DNA of 64,000 nucleotides, taken from NCBI GenBank assembly GCA_943737045.1, contig CALSFV010000225.1:186001-250000 (forward strand), in the 5' to 3' direction. The notes beneath the pieces were generated by a model that worked only from the letters and a program-made list of their open reading frames with translations, searched no databases and was not told the DNA's origin. The position numbers and the translations under genes are program-made. This DNA comes from Parapristionchus giblindavisi (taxonomy: Eukaryota; Nematoda; Chromadorea; Rhabditida; Diplogasteridae). This document shows, in pieces, positions 12,101-25,000 of the stretch (the first letter of the stretch is position 1; every line of letters begins with the position of its first letter).

Positions 12101-12618
12101 GGGTCTTGAAAGCAAGTTGAGAGACCTGGGTCTCTGAGGGGCTCTTTGGCGGTCGGCAAACCACATCAAGGGAGGCGATGCAAGGCTCCACCCTGCATTA
12201 ACATTCGAGCGTTACATCCATTTTAGGACCTCGGTTTCACATGGTTCCGGATATGGTACCGACTTCGGACTGATGGTTCTCGTTGCCGATGTGAGGCCGA
12301 GTTGGAAAAAGATCAAAGGTCAATTATTGGTTGGATATATACAGGTGATGAGGAGTCGAACGATACCCTTCCCGCTCGTCTTGGATGATTTTGAGCGAAA
12401 TCACGCCTCATTGCAAAAATGCAGCGGAGTTAGTAAAGATCAAAGATCAATATGTGTCATGATAGTGTTACCGATGCTGATCACAATGATAATAATCCCA
12501 TGGTTCTAGGACTCCGACGAGCCGAGTTATTCCCCGTTGCGGAAATGTCCGTTGCGGAAATGCCGTTGCGGAAAAAGCGGTTGCGGAAATGCCGTTGCGG
12601 AAATGTCACCCCCCCCCC
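9181..12618. mobile_element. Long-TIR element packed with 118-bp satellite (unit 1)
   Basis: It begins with a G run plus TGACATTTCCGCAACGG and ends with the complement plus a C run. AGATTTTG flanks it directly (9173-9180, 12619-12626), giving an 8-bp TSD. The subterminal motif (G/A)CATTTCCGCAAC(G/C)G is repeated about five times at each end. The ~550-bp arms (to ~9737, from ~12066) are near identical and yield the same 78-aa ORF in mirror orientation, without recognisable domains. The interior is satellite. Non-autonomous foldback transposon, related to the partial element at 58938. Confidence 0.75.
9738..11590. repeat. 118-bp satellite array (TACCGTA satellite)
   Basis: The unit starts CTACCGTAATCTACCGTAAC, contains CGGTGGGTCAGATCAAGTG and ATTGTCTGAATAGCCGC, and has a period of 118 bases (starts at 9738, 9856, 9974). 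About fifteen units run head to tail, including a diverged subtype with GTCCAAATGGTCAC. From ~11640 to 12066 about three and a half units follow inverted. Confidence 0.9.
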
Positions 12619-13144
12619 AGATTTTGTCCGATCACCCCACGATTTTGCCTTGATCCTTACGTGACAGGCGTGATATGTTGGCCTTATGATCACGATGGCT
12701 ATTAGGGTGTATCATATATTTGGAAGATGAAATAATGCTTGTATTCTTTCTAGCAGGCTAATAACACTCAGTCTGCATTTTATGTTTTGCTATTGTCATG
12801 TTTTTGATCATTGATCTTTAATCTCGTTTTTCAGTCACACTCACCACGGTAACGTCGATGTGGTTCCGCCACATAAGTTGATGAAAAATCGATTTTGTAA
12901 TTTCTGCTTGTGTTATTTTGATTCTCCTGAAAATTCTCTACAATTTATTTCTCTGCGATATTTTCGCTATTCCCACTCCAAAACGAGCTATGGCGGGTGA
13001 AAGTCAAGACTTTTCCACAAATTCCGACAGTCAACGGCGTCTATCTTCGTCAAAATTGATCTTAGACAAAAAATCGAAACGCTATCTTCTCCGGCACTGT
13101 CACGGCTATCCAAAAATATTCAATATGATAGGGGTTAGATTTTG

Positions 13145-16100
13145 GGGGGGGGGGGGGTGACATTTCCGCAACGGCATTTCCGCAACCGCTTTTTCCGCAA
13201 CGGCATTTCCGCAACGGACATTTCCGCAACGGGGAATAACTCGGCTCGTCGGAGTCCTAGAACCATGGGATGAGTATCATTGTGATCAGCAGCGGTAACA
13301 CTATCATGACACACATTGATCTTTGATCTTTACTAACTCCTCTGCATTTTTGCAATGAGGCGTGATTTCGCTCAAAATCATCCAAGACGAGCGGGAAGGG
13401 TATCGTTCGACTCCTCATCACCTGTATATATCCAACCAATAATTGACCTTTGATCTTTTTCCAACTCGGCCTCACATCGGCAACGAGAACCATCAGTCCG
13501 AAGTCGGTACCATATCCGGAACCATCTGAAACCGAGGTCCTAAAATGGATGTAACGCTCGAATGTTAATGCAGGGTGGAGCCTTGCATCGCCTCCCTTGA
13601 TGTGGTTTGCCGACCGCCAAAGAGCCCCTCAGAGACCCAGGTCTCTCAACTTTCTTTCAAGACCCTCGCGACACGCGCACACGCTTCCACGCGATGGTGA
13701 GCTACCGTAATCTACCGTAACCCGGTTCGGTGGGTCAGATCAAGTGTCATGGGTCAGATTTCACTAAAAATTGTCTGAATAGCCGCTACGTGTGCAATAT
13801 CATTATTAGCTATGGCGGACTACCGTAATCTACCGTAACCCGGTTCGGTGGGTCAGATCAAGTGCCATGGGTCAGATTTCACTAAAAATTGTCTGAATAG
13901 CCGCTACGTGTGCAATATCATTATTAGCTATGGCGGACTACCGTAATCTACCGTAACCCGGTTCGGTGGGCCAGATCAAGTGCCATGGGTCAGATTTCAC
14001 TAAAAATTGTCTGAATAGCCGCTACGTGTGCAATATCATTATTAGCTATGGCGGACTACCGTAATCTACCGTAACCCGGTTCGGTGGGTCAGATCAAGTG
14101 CCAAGGGTCAGATTTCACTAAAAATTGTCTGAATAGCCGCTACGTGTGCAATATCATTATTAGCTATTGTAAACTACCGTAATCTACCGTAACCCGGTTC
14201 GGTGGGTCAGATCAAGTGCCAAGGGTCAGATTTCACTAAAAATTGTCTGAATAGCCGCTACGTGTGCAATATCATTATTAGCTATTGTAAACTACCGTAA
14301 TATACCGTAACCCAGTTCGGTGGGTCAGATTAAGTGCGGTGGGTCAGATTTCAGTATAAATTGTCCAAATGGTCACTATGTGCGCGGTATGGTTATGAGT
14401 TATTGTAAACTACCGTAATATACCGTAACCCGGTTCGGTGGGTCAGATCAAGTGCCATGGGTCAGATTTCACTAAAAATTGTCTGAATAGCCGCTATGTG
14501 TGCAATATCATTATTAGCTATGGCGGACTACCGTAATCTACCGTAACCCGGTTCGGTGGGTCAGATCAAGTGCCAAGGGTCAGATTTCACTAAAAATTGT
14601 CTGAATAGCCGCTACGTGTGCAATATCATTATTAGCTATTGTAAACTACCGTAATCTACCGTAACCCGGTTCGGTGGGTCAGATCAAGTGCCAAGGGTCA
14701 GATTTCACTAAAAATTGTCTGAATAGCCGCTACGTGTGCAATATCATTATTAGCTATTGTAAACTACCGTAATATACCGTAACCCAGTTCGGTGGGTCAG
14801 ATTTCAGTATAAACTGTCCAAATGGTCACTATGTGCGCGGTATGGTTATGAGTTATTGTAAACTACCGTAATATACCGTAACCCGGTTCGGTGGGTCAGA
14901 TCAAGTGCCATGGGTCAGATTTCACTAAAAATTGTCTGAATAGCCGCTACGTGTGCAATATCATTATTAGCTATGGCGGACTACCGTAATCTACCGTTAC
15001 CCGGTTCGGTGGGTCAGATCAAGTGCCAAGGGTCAGATTTCACTAAAAATTGTCTGAATAGCCGCTACGTGTGCAATATCATTATTAGCTATTGTAAACT
15101 ACCGTAATCTACCGTAACCCGGTTCGGTGGGTCAGATCAAGTGCCAAGGGTCAGATTTCACTAAAAATTGTCTGAATAGCCGCTACGTGTGCAATATCAT
15201 TATTAGCTATTGTAAACTACCGTAATATACCGTAACCCAGTTCGGTGGGTCAGATTAAGTGCGGTGGGTCAGATTTCAGTATAAATTGTCCAAATGGTCA
15301 CTATGTGCGCGGTATGGTTATGAGTTATTGTAAACTACCGTAATATACCGTAACCCAGTTCGGTGGGTCAGATTAAGTGCGGTGGGTCAGATTTCAGTAT
15401 AAATTGTCCAAATGGTCACTATGTGCGGGGTATGATCATGAGTTGTTGTAAACTACCGTAATCTACCGTAACCCGGTTCGGTTGGTCATGTCAAGTGCGG
15501 TGGGTCAGATTTCACTAAAAATCGTCAGAATGGCCACTACGTGTGCTTTACAGTAATTGACAACAGTTCATAACTGTTTCGCACACATATTGGTCATTCC
15601 GACAACTTTTAGTGAAATCTGACCCATGGCACTTGATCTGACCCACCGAACCGGGTTACGGTAGATTACGGTAGTTTACAATAACACATAATCATGCCGC
15701 GCACATAGTGACCATTTGGACAATTTTTAGTGATATCTGACCCATGGCACTTGATCTGACCCACCGAACCGGGTTACGGTAGATTACGGTAGTCCGCCTT
15801 AGCTAATAATGATATTGCACACGTAGCGGCTATTCAGACAATTTTTAGTGAAATCTGACCCATGGCACTTGATCTGACCCACCGAACCGGGTTACGGTAG
15901 ATTACGGTAGTCCGCCATAGCTAATAATGATATTGCACACGTAGCGGCTATTCAGACAATTTTTAGTGAAATCTGACCCATGGCACTTGATCTGACCCAC
16001 CGAACCGGGTTACGGTAGATTACGGTAGCTCACCATCGCGTGGAAGCGTGTGCGCGTGTCGCGAGGGTCTTGAAAGCAAGTTGAGAGACCTGGGTCTCTG

Positions 16101-16583
16101 AGGGGCTCTTTGGCGGTCGGCAAACCACATCAAGGGAGGCGATGCAAGGCTCCACCCTGCATTAACATTCGAGCGTTACATCCATTTTAGGACCTCGGTT
16201 TCACATGGTTCCGGATATGGTACCGACTTCGGACTGATGGTTCTCGTTGCCGATGTGAGGCCGAGTTGGAAAAAGATCAAAGGTCAATTATTGGTTGGAT
16301 ATATACAGGTGATGAGGAGTCGAACGATACCCTTCCCGCTCGTCTTGGATGATTTTGAGCGAAATCACGCCTCATTGCAAAAATGCAGCGGAGTTAGTAA
16401 AGATCAAAGATCAATATGTGTCATGATAGTGTTACCGATGCTGATCACAATGATAATAATCCCATGGTTCTAGGACTCCGACGAGCCGAGTTATTCCCCG
16501 TTGCGGAAATGTCCGTTGCGGAAATGCCGTTGCGGAAAAAGCGGTTGCGGAAATGCCGTTGCGGAAATGTCACCCCCCCCCCC
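13145..16583. mobile_element. Long-TIR satellite element (unit 2)
   Basis: Second copy of the 9181 element inside the tandem duplication, with the same AGATTTTG flanks (13137-13144, 16584-16591). Its satellite array runs from 13702, again with an inverted segment to the right. Only a homopolymer length change separates it visibly from unit 1. Confidence 0.75.
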
Positions 16584-17844
16584 AGATTTTGTCCGATCAC
16601 CCCACGATTTTGCCTTGATCCTTACGTGACAGGCGTGATATGTTGGCCTTATGATCACGATGGCTATTAGGGTGTATCATATATTTGGAAGATGAAATAA
16701 TGCTTGTATTCTTTCTAGCAGGCTAATAACACTCAGTCTGCATTTTATGTTTTGCTATTGTCTGGTTTTTGATCTTTGACCTTTAATCTCGTTTTTCAGT
16801 CTCTCTCACCACGGTAATGTCAATGTGGTGGGAACGAAGGAGCACCACGAATCATGGACTCCCACGCCCACCCATGCACTCATGTCCAATTCCGTGATCG
16901 TCCATAAAGATGTAAAGAGTGATCTTTGATCCTTGGTCTTTGATCTTTGATATTTATGGTTTCGACAATCATTCTTAAATGATCTTTGATCTTTGATCCA
17001 TTTTCAGACCATCGAGACAGACGCGGTTATCATCGAGGACAAAGTGGCGCGTTGTGCAGCATGCAATCAGCCATTGGGATCACTCGTGAAGAGTTGGTTC
17101 ATTTGATCTTTGATCTTTGATCTTTAGACCTATGACTGTAGGAGAGGGAATGATACGATTATTCTTTCTGTCATAGCCTACACTTTGGCCTTTGATAATT
17201 AATATATAATATTTGATCTTTAGACGTATGGCTAACTTAGGCAATGATACGTTTACTATTTAAGCAATAGATGCACTTTTGCCATTTGATCTTTGATAAT
17301 TGATCTTTGATCTTTGAACTTCCCCTTATCAGATCACTCATCATTCGTCGCTCTCCACGATGCCGTTACCACACTGCGCACGAATCAACCTAAACCCTAT
17401 CTGGAAACGAGGTAATCAATATTCCCTTTGTCATTGGAGTAATCACTGTAACTCTTATCAATATTCCTCCACCCACTGATCTCTCCTTATTGCCTGGTGA
17501 TTTCGTGTGCAAGAATATTCATATTATCCATATTTTTTATCGTCCTTTCAATGCTATATCATTGGTTGTGCAATAAAACACTATAAATATATTCAATTTC
17601 TATTTCTGTGAAAAGTTATGTCAAATTGCATCGATTCCATCATTTATGTACATATTTTTTTCTATTCTGACAGATCTTTTCTCATATCTGCCTGGTGATT
17701 TCATGTACTAAACTATTGATAATATCGTTGCCTTTTATTGTCTTTCCAATATGAAATGGACTTTAGTTGGCCATCGGAAAAAACATATTTTCTATTCTCG
17801 GCAGATTGCTGTCGTTGATAGAGATTAATGAGACGCTTAAAGGT

Positions 17845-17956
17845 ACAACCGAGCTAATTTAAAACTCCGCTCTGGCAACGATCTCTCGCAGACAAAGAAA
17901 GCGAGAGAGAGCATTGCCCGAGCCGTAAGTTTCGAATAAGCTCAAGCAGTGTGCTT
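17845..17956. repeat. Hairpin MITE in intron 8 of copy B
   Basis: Imperfect palindrome CCGAGCTAATTTAAAACTCC ... AAGTTTCGAATAAGCTC with GAAAGCGAGAGAG near the centre, orthologous in position to the copies in A, C and E. Confidence 0.65.
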
Positions 17957-17960
17957 TTAA

Positions 17961-18300
17961 AGGTGGAGACCCGCGAATGATCATGTAAATTTCCTACATC
18001 TCGCTTATGCAAGGGTGTAGTGATATGCAAGAAGATAGGGAGACTACTTATCGTTCCCTTAGCGTAGTGGTAAAACTTCTGACTAGAAAGCGCATGATCG
18101 CGGGTTCGAATCCTATTGCCGAACTTTCCTATTTTCAAAAAGCGCGCCTTTCCCTGCACGGGGCCTGATGGTTCATTCATGTTTCTAGCGATCAATATGC
18201 TGAATCACCAGAAAATAAATAGTGTACGGTATGTAGAATAACTTTTGCTATGATTCTGTCTGCACAGTTTGTTCACGAAAATATTCGCGGGAGTCCACCT
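17961..18300. mobile_element. TTAA-flanked TIR element with tRNA-like core
   Basis: Ends AGGTGGAGACCCGCGAAT / ATTCGCGGGAGTCCACCT lie between TTAA (17957-17960, 18301-18304). Copy E (~34213-34222) has the unfilled TTTTAAATG site. There is no transposase. The 113-aa ORF on the minus strand covers the tRNA-like region and is not credible. A relative lies at ~53880-54140. Confidence 0.75.
18053..18124 (+). tRNA. tRNA-like (pol III type 2 promoter) module, degenerate
   Basis: Box A TTAGCGTAGTGG (18059-18070) and perfect box B GGTTCGAATCC (18103-18113) are 32 bases apart, as in tRNA genes. The ends (GTTC...GAAC) pair partly, but the T and anticodon stems are poor, so it is a tRNA pseudogene or SINE-like module, not a working tRNA. 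Confidence 0.6.
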
Positions 18301-18339
18301 TTAAACGTCTTAAATTTACATTACTACCTTGTAATGTTA

Positions 18340-18412
18340 ATAATAATAGTAATAATAATAATAATAATAATATTAATAATAATAATAATTATTATTATTA
18401 TTATTATAAATT
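18340..18412. repeat. (AAT)n/(ATT)n microsatellite before E9 of copy B
   Basis: Interrupted AAT then ATT tract ending 12-15 bases before the E9 acceptor (ATTTATAG). Confidence 0.9.
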
Positions 18413-18876
18413 TATATTTATAGATTCTCGGACATGGATCAATTCTTCGCTCTTCTCATCCTCTCCCAGTGTGACGCGCAGTCATCTCTCAAGCTCGTCA
18501 TTCGCTCCCAGGACCGCACCCCTCATCTGCTTGTCAGTTGCCATCCATAATACAGTAATCCACTTACCCTACGCCTACCGTACCTTGGATCTAAAGTAAC
18601 CATATCATTTGGTCTTTGATCTATTCCAAATGAACATAATATTAAAACTGCCTATACTCAATAATAGTATTAACGATCTACACCTTGCTTGCATAGTATT
18701 CGATTGTTTGACCTACCGTACCCCTAATCCTCGTCCCTGATTCAGGTGTGGATCCTCGACTCGAACGTCGTAATCGCATCAGGAGATCTCGTCGACGGAA
18801 CCACAACCTCCATATGTCATCCGTTCTCTGCACTGAAGATGCTCTACAAGGTGTTTGATGCCACGACAGCTGCCAG

Positions 18877-19542
18877 GTTAGAGGGGAGGAATGGGGTTTA
18901 GGGCATACGTCGAAAAGTATGCTACAAAGTAACAAGCCTGATCGCATTTTGAGCCAAAATTTGTCAGAAATCGAAAAACTTGACCGCATTTTGTAATCCC
19001 CTATCTTTCTGTTAGCCACAAACTCACGCACATATTTGTACCAATTATCGCCAATTCGCAAACATTTCTGAAGTTATTTTTTCGAGTTATTGATTGATTT
19101 ATCGAGTTATTGATGGATTTATTGATTGGTCCTAAGAGTTTTTGTAATATATACCTGTTATCGTAGAGTAGATTTCCCTCTTTTCTTTCTGTGGTATATC
19201 AACTACCGTATACCTGGTTTAATTCCTCCATTTGTTGTTTCAACTTCTTCTTAACAAGTTCTTTTCGCGACTTTTCAACACCCTATTTTACAGTTTCTTT
19301 TTCGTTTGGTTGTCGTGCCTGACTAATAAAGGAAGTAATTTATGATCAGAACAGTATTATCAAACGAATAGTATGATGTCAATATCGATTGCAATTACAA
19401 ACAAGCAAACTACGATGGTGACTACCGTAATCTACGCGTGTGTTATCGATCGGTGCATTTTTCTGTACACACTGGAGATCTTGACTCAGTGAAAACATCT
19501 AATTAATCGATTGATCAATCAATCAATCAATGAATCGATTGA
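18877..19542. other. B/C palindrome junction, fused 3' flanks
   Basis: After E10 of B comes a CATACGTCGAAAAG-type MITE relic (18903-18990). Next is 3'-flank sequence in plus orientation (CACATATTTGTACCAATT, hairpin half TTTTCGCGACTTTTCAAC, AATAAA at ~19325). Then the minus-oriented flank of copy C (GATCTTGACTCAGTGAAAAC, short CAAT/GATT palindrome). This is where the inverted copies B and C meet; E11-E12 of B were lost here. Confidence 0.6.
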
Positions 19543-20694
19543 TTAGATGTTATCACTGAGTTTGAGGAATCCAACGTAGAATTGGCCGACTGAACGACAT
19601 GCTGGAGGAAGAGTGTGCGAGGACTGGAGGAAACGTTCTACTATCTGAAATCGATCAATAATCATTCCTCAAAAATCGATACGTTTTTTTTCATTCCAAA
19701 ATCATATGAAAACATCAGTTAGACTGTTTTGACGGACCCTGTACTACCGTCAAACCAAAACTACATTGAAATGATCATTTAAGATAACAAGAAAATGAAT
19801 AAATGATCAATTAATCAATACATGGCTACCGTATACCTTGAGACAGCATCCAAGCGGGACATCCATCAGACCAACAGACGCATCTTCACCATTTGCACGA
19901 GGATCACTGTAGGGTAGGTAGGTATCATGATTATGTAGATACTTGTTATCAGTGTTTTTATACATTATCCCCACGCTGGCTTAGCGACTCTATTATAGAG
20001 CAGTGGAACATGTAATCACCATGGGGGCGGGGGGATGGTGCAAGACTACACCAGTGATCGTGTTATAAAAGATAAATCTGAACGTCCCGGTAGTTGTTTA
20101 ATCCGAAATGAATTATTTATCAGTCCTATGTCAATTTTTAACTAGGCTTATATCTATTTCGAGTGCACTTAAAGTTTTGACAACCCATACCCCTAGACCC
20201 TCCTCCTCTCCCCTCTAACCTGGCAGCTGTCGTGGCATCAAACACCTTGTAGAGCATCTTCAGTGCAGAGAAAGGATGACATACGGAGGTTGTGGTTCCG
20301 TCGACGAGATCTCCTGATGCGAGGACGACGTACGAGTCGAGGAGCCAAACCTGAATCAGGGACGACGATTAGGGGTACGGTAGGTCAAACAATCGATTAC
20401 TATGGAAGCAAGCTGTAGATAGTTAATACTATTATTGAGTATAGACAGTCTACAAGAGTTTTTAGTACGTATTCATTTGAATTACTTCAAAGACCAAATG
20501 GTAGGGTTACGGTAGATCCAAGGTACGGTAGATGTACGATAAGTGTATTACTGTAGTATTTATGGCAACTTACAAGCAGATGAGGGGTGCGGTCCTGGGA
20601 GTGAATGACGAGCTTGAGAGATGACTGTGCGTCACACTGGGAGAGAATGAGAAGAGCGAAGAATTGATCCATGTCCGAGAATCTGTTAATATAA

Positions 20695-20920
<226 letters not shown>

Positions 20921-20928
20921 ATTACAAG

Positions 20929-21012
20929 GGAAGGCACACACCGAGCTAATTCGAAACTCTCCGCTCTTGCAATGCTCTCTCGCTTTCTTTGCCTACGACA
21001 GAGCGTTGCTGT
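20929..21012. repeat. Hairpin MITE, half copy, intron 8 of copy C
   Basis: CCGAGCTAATTCGAAACTCT ... TCTCTCGCTTTCTTTG, positionally orthologous to those in A, B and E; the complementary arm is mostly lost. Confidence 0.6.
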
Positions 21013-22379
21013 TCGGGGATTTGCATTGAAGCATTTAGTTAAACAGATATAGTAACGATATCAATCTGCCGAGAATATAAAATAAATTTTTTCCCTGGTC
21101 AAGTGCCCTTGTATTGGAAAGATAATAACAGTAGTTTAGTACATGAAATCACCAGGTGCACATGAGAAAAGATCTGTGGGAATAGAAAAAAATGCAAATA
21201 ATTTAATCGATGCAATTTGACGTTACTTTTCACCTAGAATTAAATTGAATATATGATGTATTTTTCATTGAAAGGACTATCAAAAATAAGGCTAATATGC
21301 AATTTCATGCACATGAATTCACCAGGCAATAAGGAGAGATCACTGAGTGAATATTGAATGGCCCAAGGACAAAGGGAATATTGATTACCTCGTTTCCAGA
21401 TAGGGTTTAGGTTGATTCGTGCGCAGTGTGGTGACGGCATCGTGGAGAGCGACGAACGATGAGTGATCTGATAAGGAAAGATCAAAGATCAAAGATCAAA
21501 GACCAAAAGGGTAGAATATGGCAGAAAGAGTAACCGTACAATAGGCTAGTCATGGGTCCAAAGATCAAAGATCAAAGATCATATAGCAAAAGTACAGGCT
21601 ATGTCTGAAAGAGTAACCGTACAATAGGTTAGTCATAGGTCTAAAGATCAAAGATCAAAGATCAAATGAACCAACTCTTCACGAGTGATCCCAATGGTTG
21701 ATTGCATGCTGCACAACGCGCCACCTTGTCCTCGATGATAACCGCGTCTGTCTCGATGGACTGTAAATGGATCAAAGATCAAAGATCATTATACAATGAT
21801 TGAAAAGATCAAAGACAAAAGATCAAAGAGCACTCCTCACATCCTTATGGACTATCACGGTGGAATTGTTCATGAGTGCATGGGTGGGCGTGGGTGTCCA
21901 TGATTCGTGGCGCTCCTTCGTTCCCACCACATCGACGTTACCGTGGTGAGAATGACTGAAAGATGAGATTAAAGATCAAAGATCAACTTGCAAAAAAAGT
22001 AACAGACTTTGAGAGGGATAGAGTGTATCATATATTTGGTAACCCTATATTGATTTCAACAACATTTTATTACAAATGAGAAGTAATCGATATCTCCACT
22101 TCACAATCAGTGCGCCATAATAACAAATACAATGAAGACTCATTGTCAGAAGAATAGAATAGAAACAATTAACATTATTTCATCTCCCCTCACAGTATTC
22201 TGGTCCAAGCCATTTTTCTTCCAAAGCAAGACAAAGGAGAGACCATTGTATTCGAGAGAGTTTGTATGTTGAGCGGTTCTTGCTTTGAAAGTCATGAGAA
22301 CGCTGTGCCCTTTAACAAAAAACAGTGCTACCAAACATATTATGCATCGCAATATATTAAAAAGCGTCATGGCTCGGAG

Positions 22380-23335
22380 GATTTAGACTGATTGAATTGT
22401 CAGGCACAATTGAACTACAAGTGCACAAGTTGGAACACGGATGCGACTAGTTTGGACAGGAGGACCGACAATGAGAAAGTCATTGCGATTAGCCAATTAA
22501 ATTAGACAGTGTGGACAACAAACTTAATAGGCTTAATGAAATGGCGGTCGTCATGAGCGCAAAGCACTGGAGAAAAATCTCGGAAGTTCTCTGTTTTTGG
22601 CCTATTAATCGCAGGCAAAGGTCCCATTGTGTATTTGCAAAATAGCTCTAGGCCAAAAACAGAAAAAATTCGGAAATCACGGTAACTGGTGCTTCCTAGG
22701 GTGGCGAAAATGATTCATGATTATTCGTCCACTTTAGCGGTCTAGAGTGAGTATTCACGGGAGATTTTTTTTGTGCCTCACAAATTTACGACCGCTCTCT
22801 CGGCGAATGAGTTGTTAGAAGGAGAGGTCAATGCGAATGAGTCAAAAAAGCGAGTCGAGTGCGAGTCAGACCGCTTTCTCATTGTCAGCCCTCCTTTCAC
22901 CAAATTTTCTTGACTCACTTCGACTCGCAAAAAAGCGAATATTCGCAGGGGAGACCGGTCAACTGCCACTTGGAATGAATAATCGCTAGAGGAGCGAGCC
23001 ACTCATTATAGGCCACAGAAATGAATAATCATGAGTCATTTTCGCCACCCTAGTGCTTCCCTTGTCAGAAGAATAGAATATGTAGAAACAATTAACATTA
23101 TTTCATCCCCCCTTTAAAAAAACAGTGCTACCAAACATATTATGCATCGCAATATATTAAAAGGCGTCATGGCTCGGCGGATTGAATTGTCAGGCACAAT
23201 TGAACTACAAGTGCACAAGTTGGAACACGGATGCGACTAGTTTGGACAGGAGGACCGACAATGAGAAAGTCATTGCGATTAGCCAATTAAATTAGACAGT
23301 GTGGATAACAAACTTAATAGGCTTAATGAAATGAC
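22380..23335. repeat. Direct repeat in intron 5 of copy C
   Basis: About 150 bases (ATTGTCAGGCACAATTGAAC, CACGGATGCGACTAG, TTAATAGGCTTAATGAAATG) occur at ~22385-22545 and again at ~23172-23335. A hAT-like element lies between them. The same intron segment is single in copies F (43985-44065) and G (~46485-46580). Confidence 0.75.
22697..23052. mobile_element. hAT-like non-autonomous element, 8-bp TSD GTGCTTCC
   Basis: Ends TAGGGTGGCGAAAATGA / TCATTTTCGCCACCCTA are flanked by GTGCTTCC at 22689-22696 and 23053-23060. Length 356 bp, no transposase. An 8-bp TSD and a TAGGG-type end fit the hAT superfamily. The 74-aa ORF inside is unsupported. Confidence 0.85.
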
Positions 23336-25000
23336 TATGGTCACGATTGCAAGCAATGGGGAAATCTTCTCTGTTTTTGGCCCAGCAATCGCAGGCAATT
23401 TTGAACTACCCCCTCCCATTGTGTATTTGAATTGAAAAATAGCCAAAAAAACAGACAAGTTCCGAAATCTCATATCCATACGTGGGCAACCTTTAACACT
23501 GGAAACTAAAATCGGGTGTGGGGGAAGCAAAAATTTTGAATTTCGGCTCATTTTGAGGGAATTTTGCCTAGTCCAGATGGGTAGCTGCAATGCTGCACAC
23601 GTATGAGATCGATACAACATTACCAAAGCAGATGATAATTTTCTTTTAAAATTTAAATGTAAAATGTGAATTAAAGATACGACTCACCTAAATGGATCAC
23701 ATGCCACTCCACAGGTATCTCTACAGTAAAAGTCTCCACCGGGAGATGTCTCGAGGAAATCGTCCGACGGAAGACATCCTATGGTGCAATCACTGAAATG
23801 GAACAGAGATACGATAGATCAATGACTACCGTAATCATGACACGGAGTACAAAGATCAAAGATCATCACATAAGCTCAACTTATTCATATCATTTGAGGA
23901 TCAGAATAATGAATATCATTCCCGCAACGAATCGTTCAATCCGGCCAATCTCAAAAAAAAAACTTAACGCTAGATCAAAGATCAAAGATCACTCTTCTCA
24001 CCCCGCCTTCTTCTCTACAATCTTGGATTGCACTGTAGATGGAGTTCTCCTCCATTGGACGACTCAATGAACTCCTCCAGATCAGTAGATGAACAAACAT
24101 CACGAGCCAGACGATGGAAGGTCTTCGGTACTACAATACATATAAATGAGTTCAATCCTCCTTCTACATTTTCTTTGCCACTCGTATTTTACTCGTTGAA
24201 ATGAAACAAAAAAATAATTAATTTAATAAATGAATGCATTTCAGAAGACGCAGTTGAAATATAGTCTATCTACAGCTTACATTGCAAAAATATAAATATA
24301 TAAAATATAATATTTTTTTGTTATTATATTTTCATATAATGTTATTACACGAAACACGAAAGCATAAAAAGGCGATAAAGGATCAAAGATCAAAGATCAA
24401 ACTTAGTGGGAGTGTAGCATCGGCGTGAACCTTGCACATGAATAGTCGATGGTTGTCGGTCCAAGTGGGAGCACAGACGGAATCAGGGGTCAATGAGAGA
24501 TCATCGATGCGAGCTCTGCGTACAATATATTATATATATCTTTATTATTACTTTATTTAAGGGCTTCGTGTGCCTTGAATAACGGGTTGGACCTCTACCT
24601 TTACCTTTTCAATTTTAGCTGACCATACATACAAAAGATGGCAACAACGATTGCATTGCGATTGTATACATTATAGTAAATTAATCAATCAATATCTACC
24701 GTACACAACTATTGTCACATGATTACCATAGTGAATATGTCACTAATGAAGAGATGTAGACGACAAAGATTAGAATAATTTACCTCAGGTCCCCGACTAT
24801 ACCGGAATCCAAATCAATCAATCAATAAATCAATATCCATCTACAGTATACCTGAATGAGTGTACAGCATCCTTTCCATCGGTCGTCTCCTCAAGCACCA
24901 CCCAATGCTCACCCACGCGAACGATGTCCTAGCTGGAAAGTAGAATCAATCAGTTACTGTAACTGCCAATCAATACCAATCAATACCTCTATCACTCAGG

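Larger units (their letters stand above)
8837..16764. repeat. 3964-bp direct tandem duplication
   Basis: Unit 1 (~8837-12800) and unit 2 (~12801-16764) have a constant offset of 3964 and look nearly identical; one visible difference is 10 versus 11 C at 12609 and 16573. Each unit contains intron-5 tail, the first 30 bases of E6 and one satellite-filled long-TIR element. Recombination between the flanking intron repeats (TGTATCATATATTTGG) is the likely origin. An assembly duplication cannot be excluded from sequence alone. Confidence 0.85.
6607..18876 (+). pseudogene. UBE3D-like: UBE3D-like gene copy B (E0-E10), disrupted
   Basis: Exons: E0? 6607-6652, E1 6681-6750, E2 6828-6908, E3 7372-7483, E4 7758-7886, E5 8096-8200, E6 16800-16911, E7 17008-17092, E8 17333-17411, E9 18424-18532, E10 18746-18876. 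Intron 5 and E6 are split by a 3964-bp tandem duplication holding two satellite elements; partial E6 5' ends remain at 8871-8900 and 12835-12864. Lesions: stop in E0 (AAA AGA TAA), E1 acceptor AT instead of AG, a 1-nt deletion in E3, a 10-nt deletion in E4 removing the first CxxC and giving a stop, an in-frame 3-nt loss in E6. E11-E12 are absent. E7 keeps VARCAACNQPLGS and E10 keeps the VWxLDS block. Dead copy. Confidence 0.8.

Noticed and set aside
18053..18124. Functional tRNA gene
   Set aside because: Boxes A and B are good but acceptor, anticodon and T stems mispair. The module is repeated in diverged form inside transposons, so it is a relic or promoter cassette.
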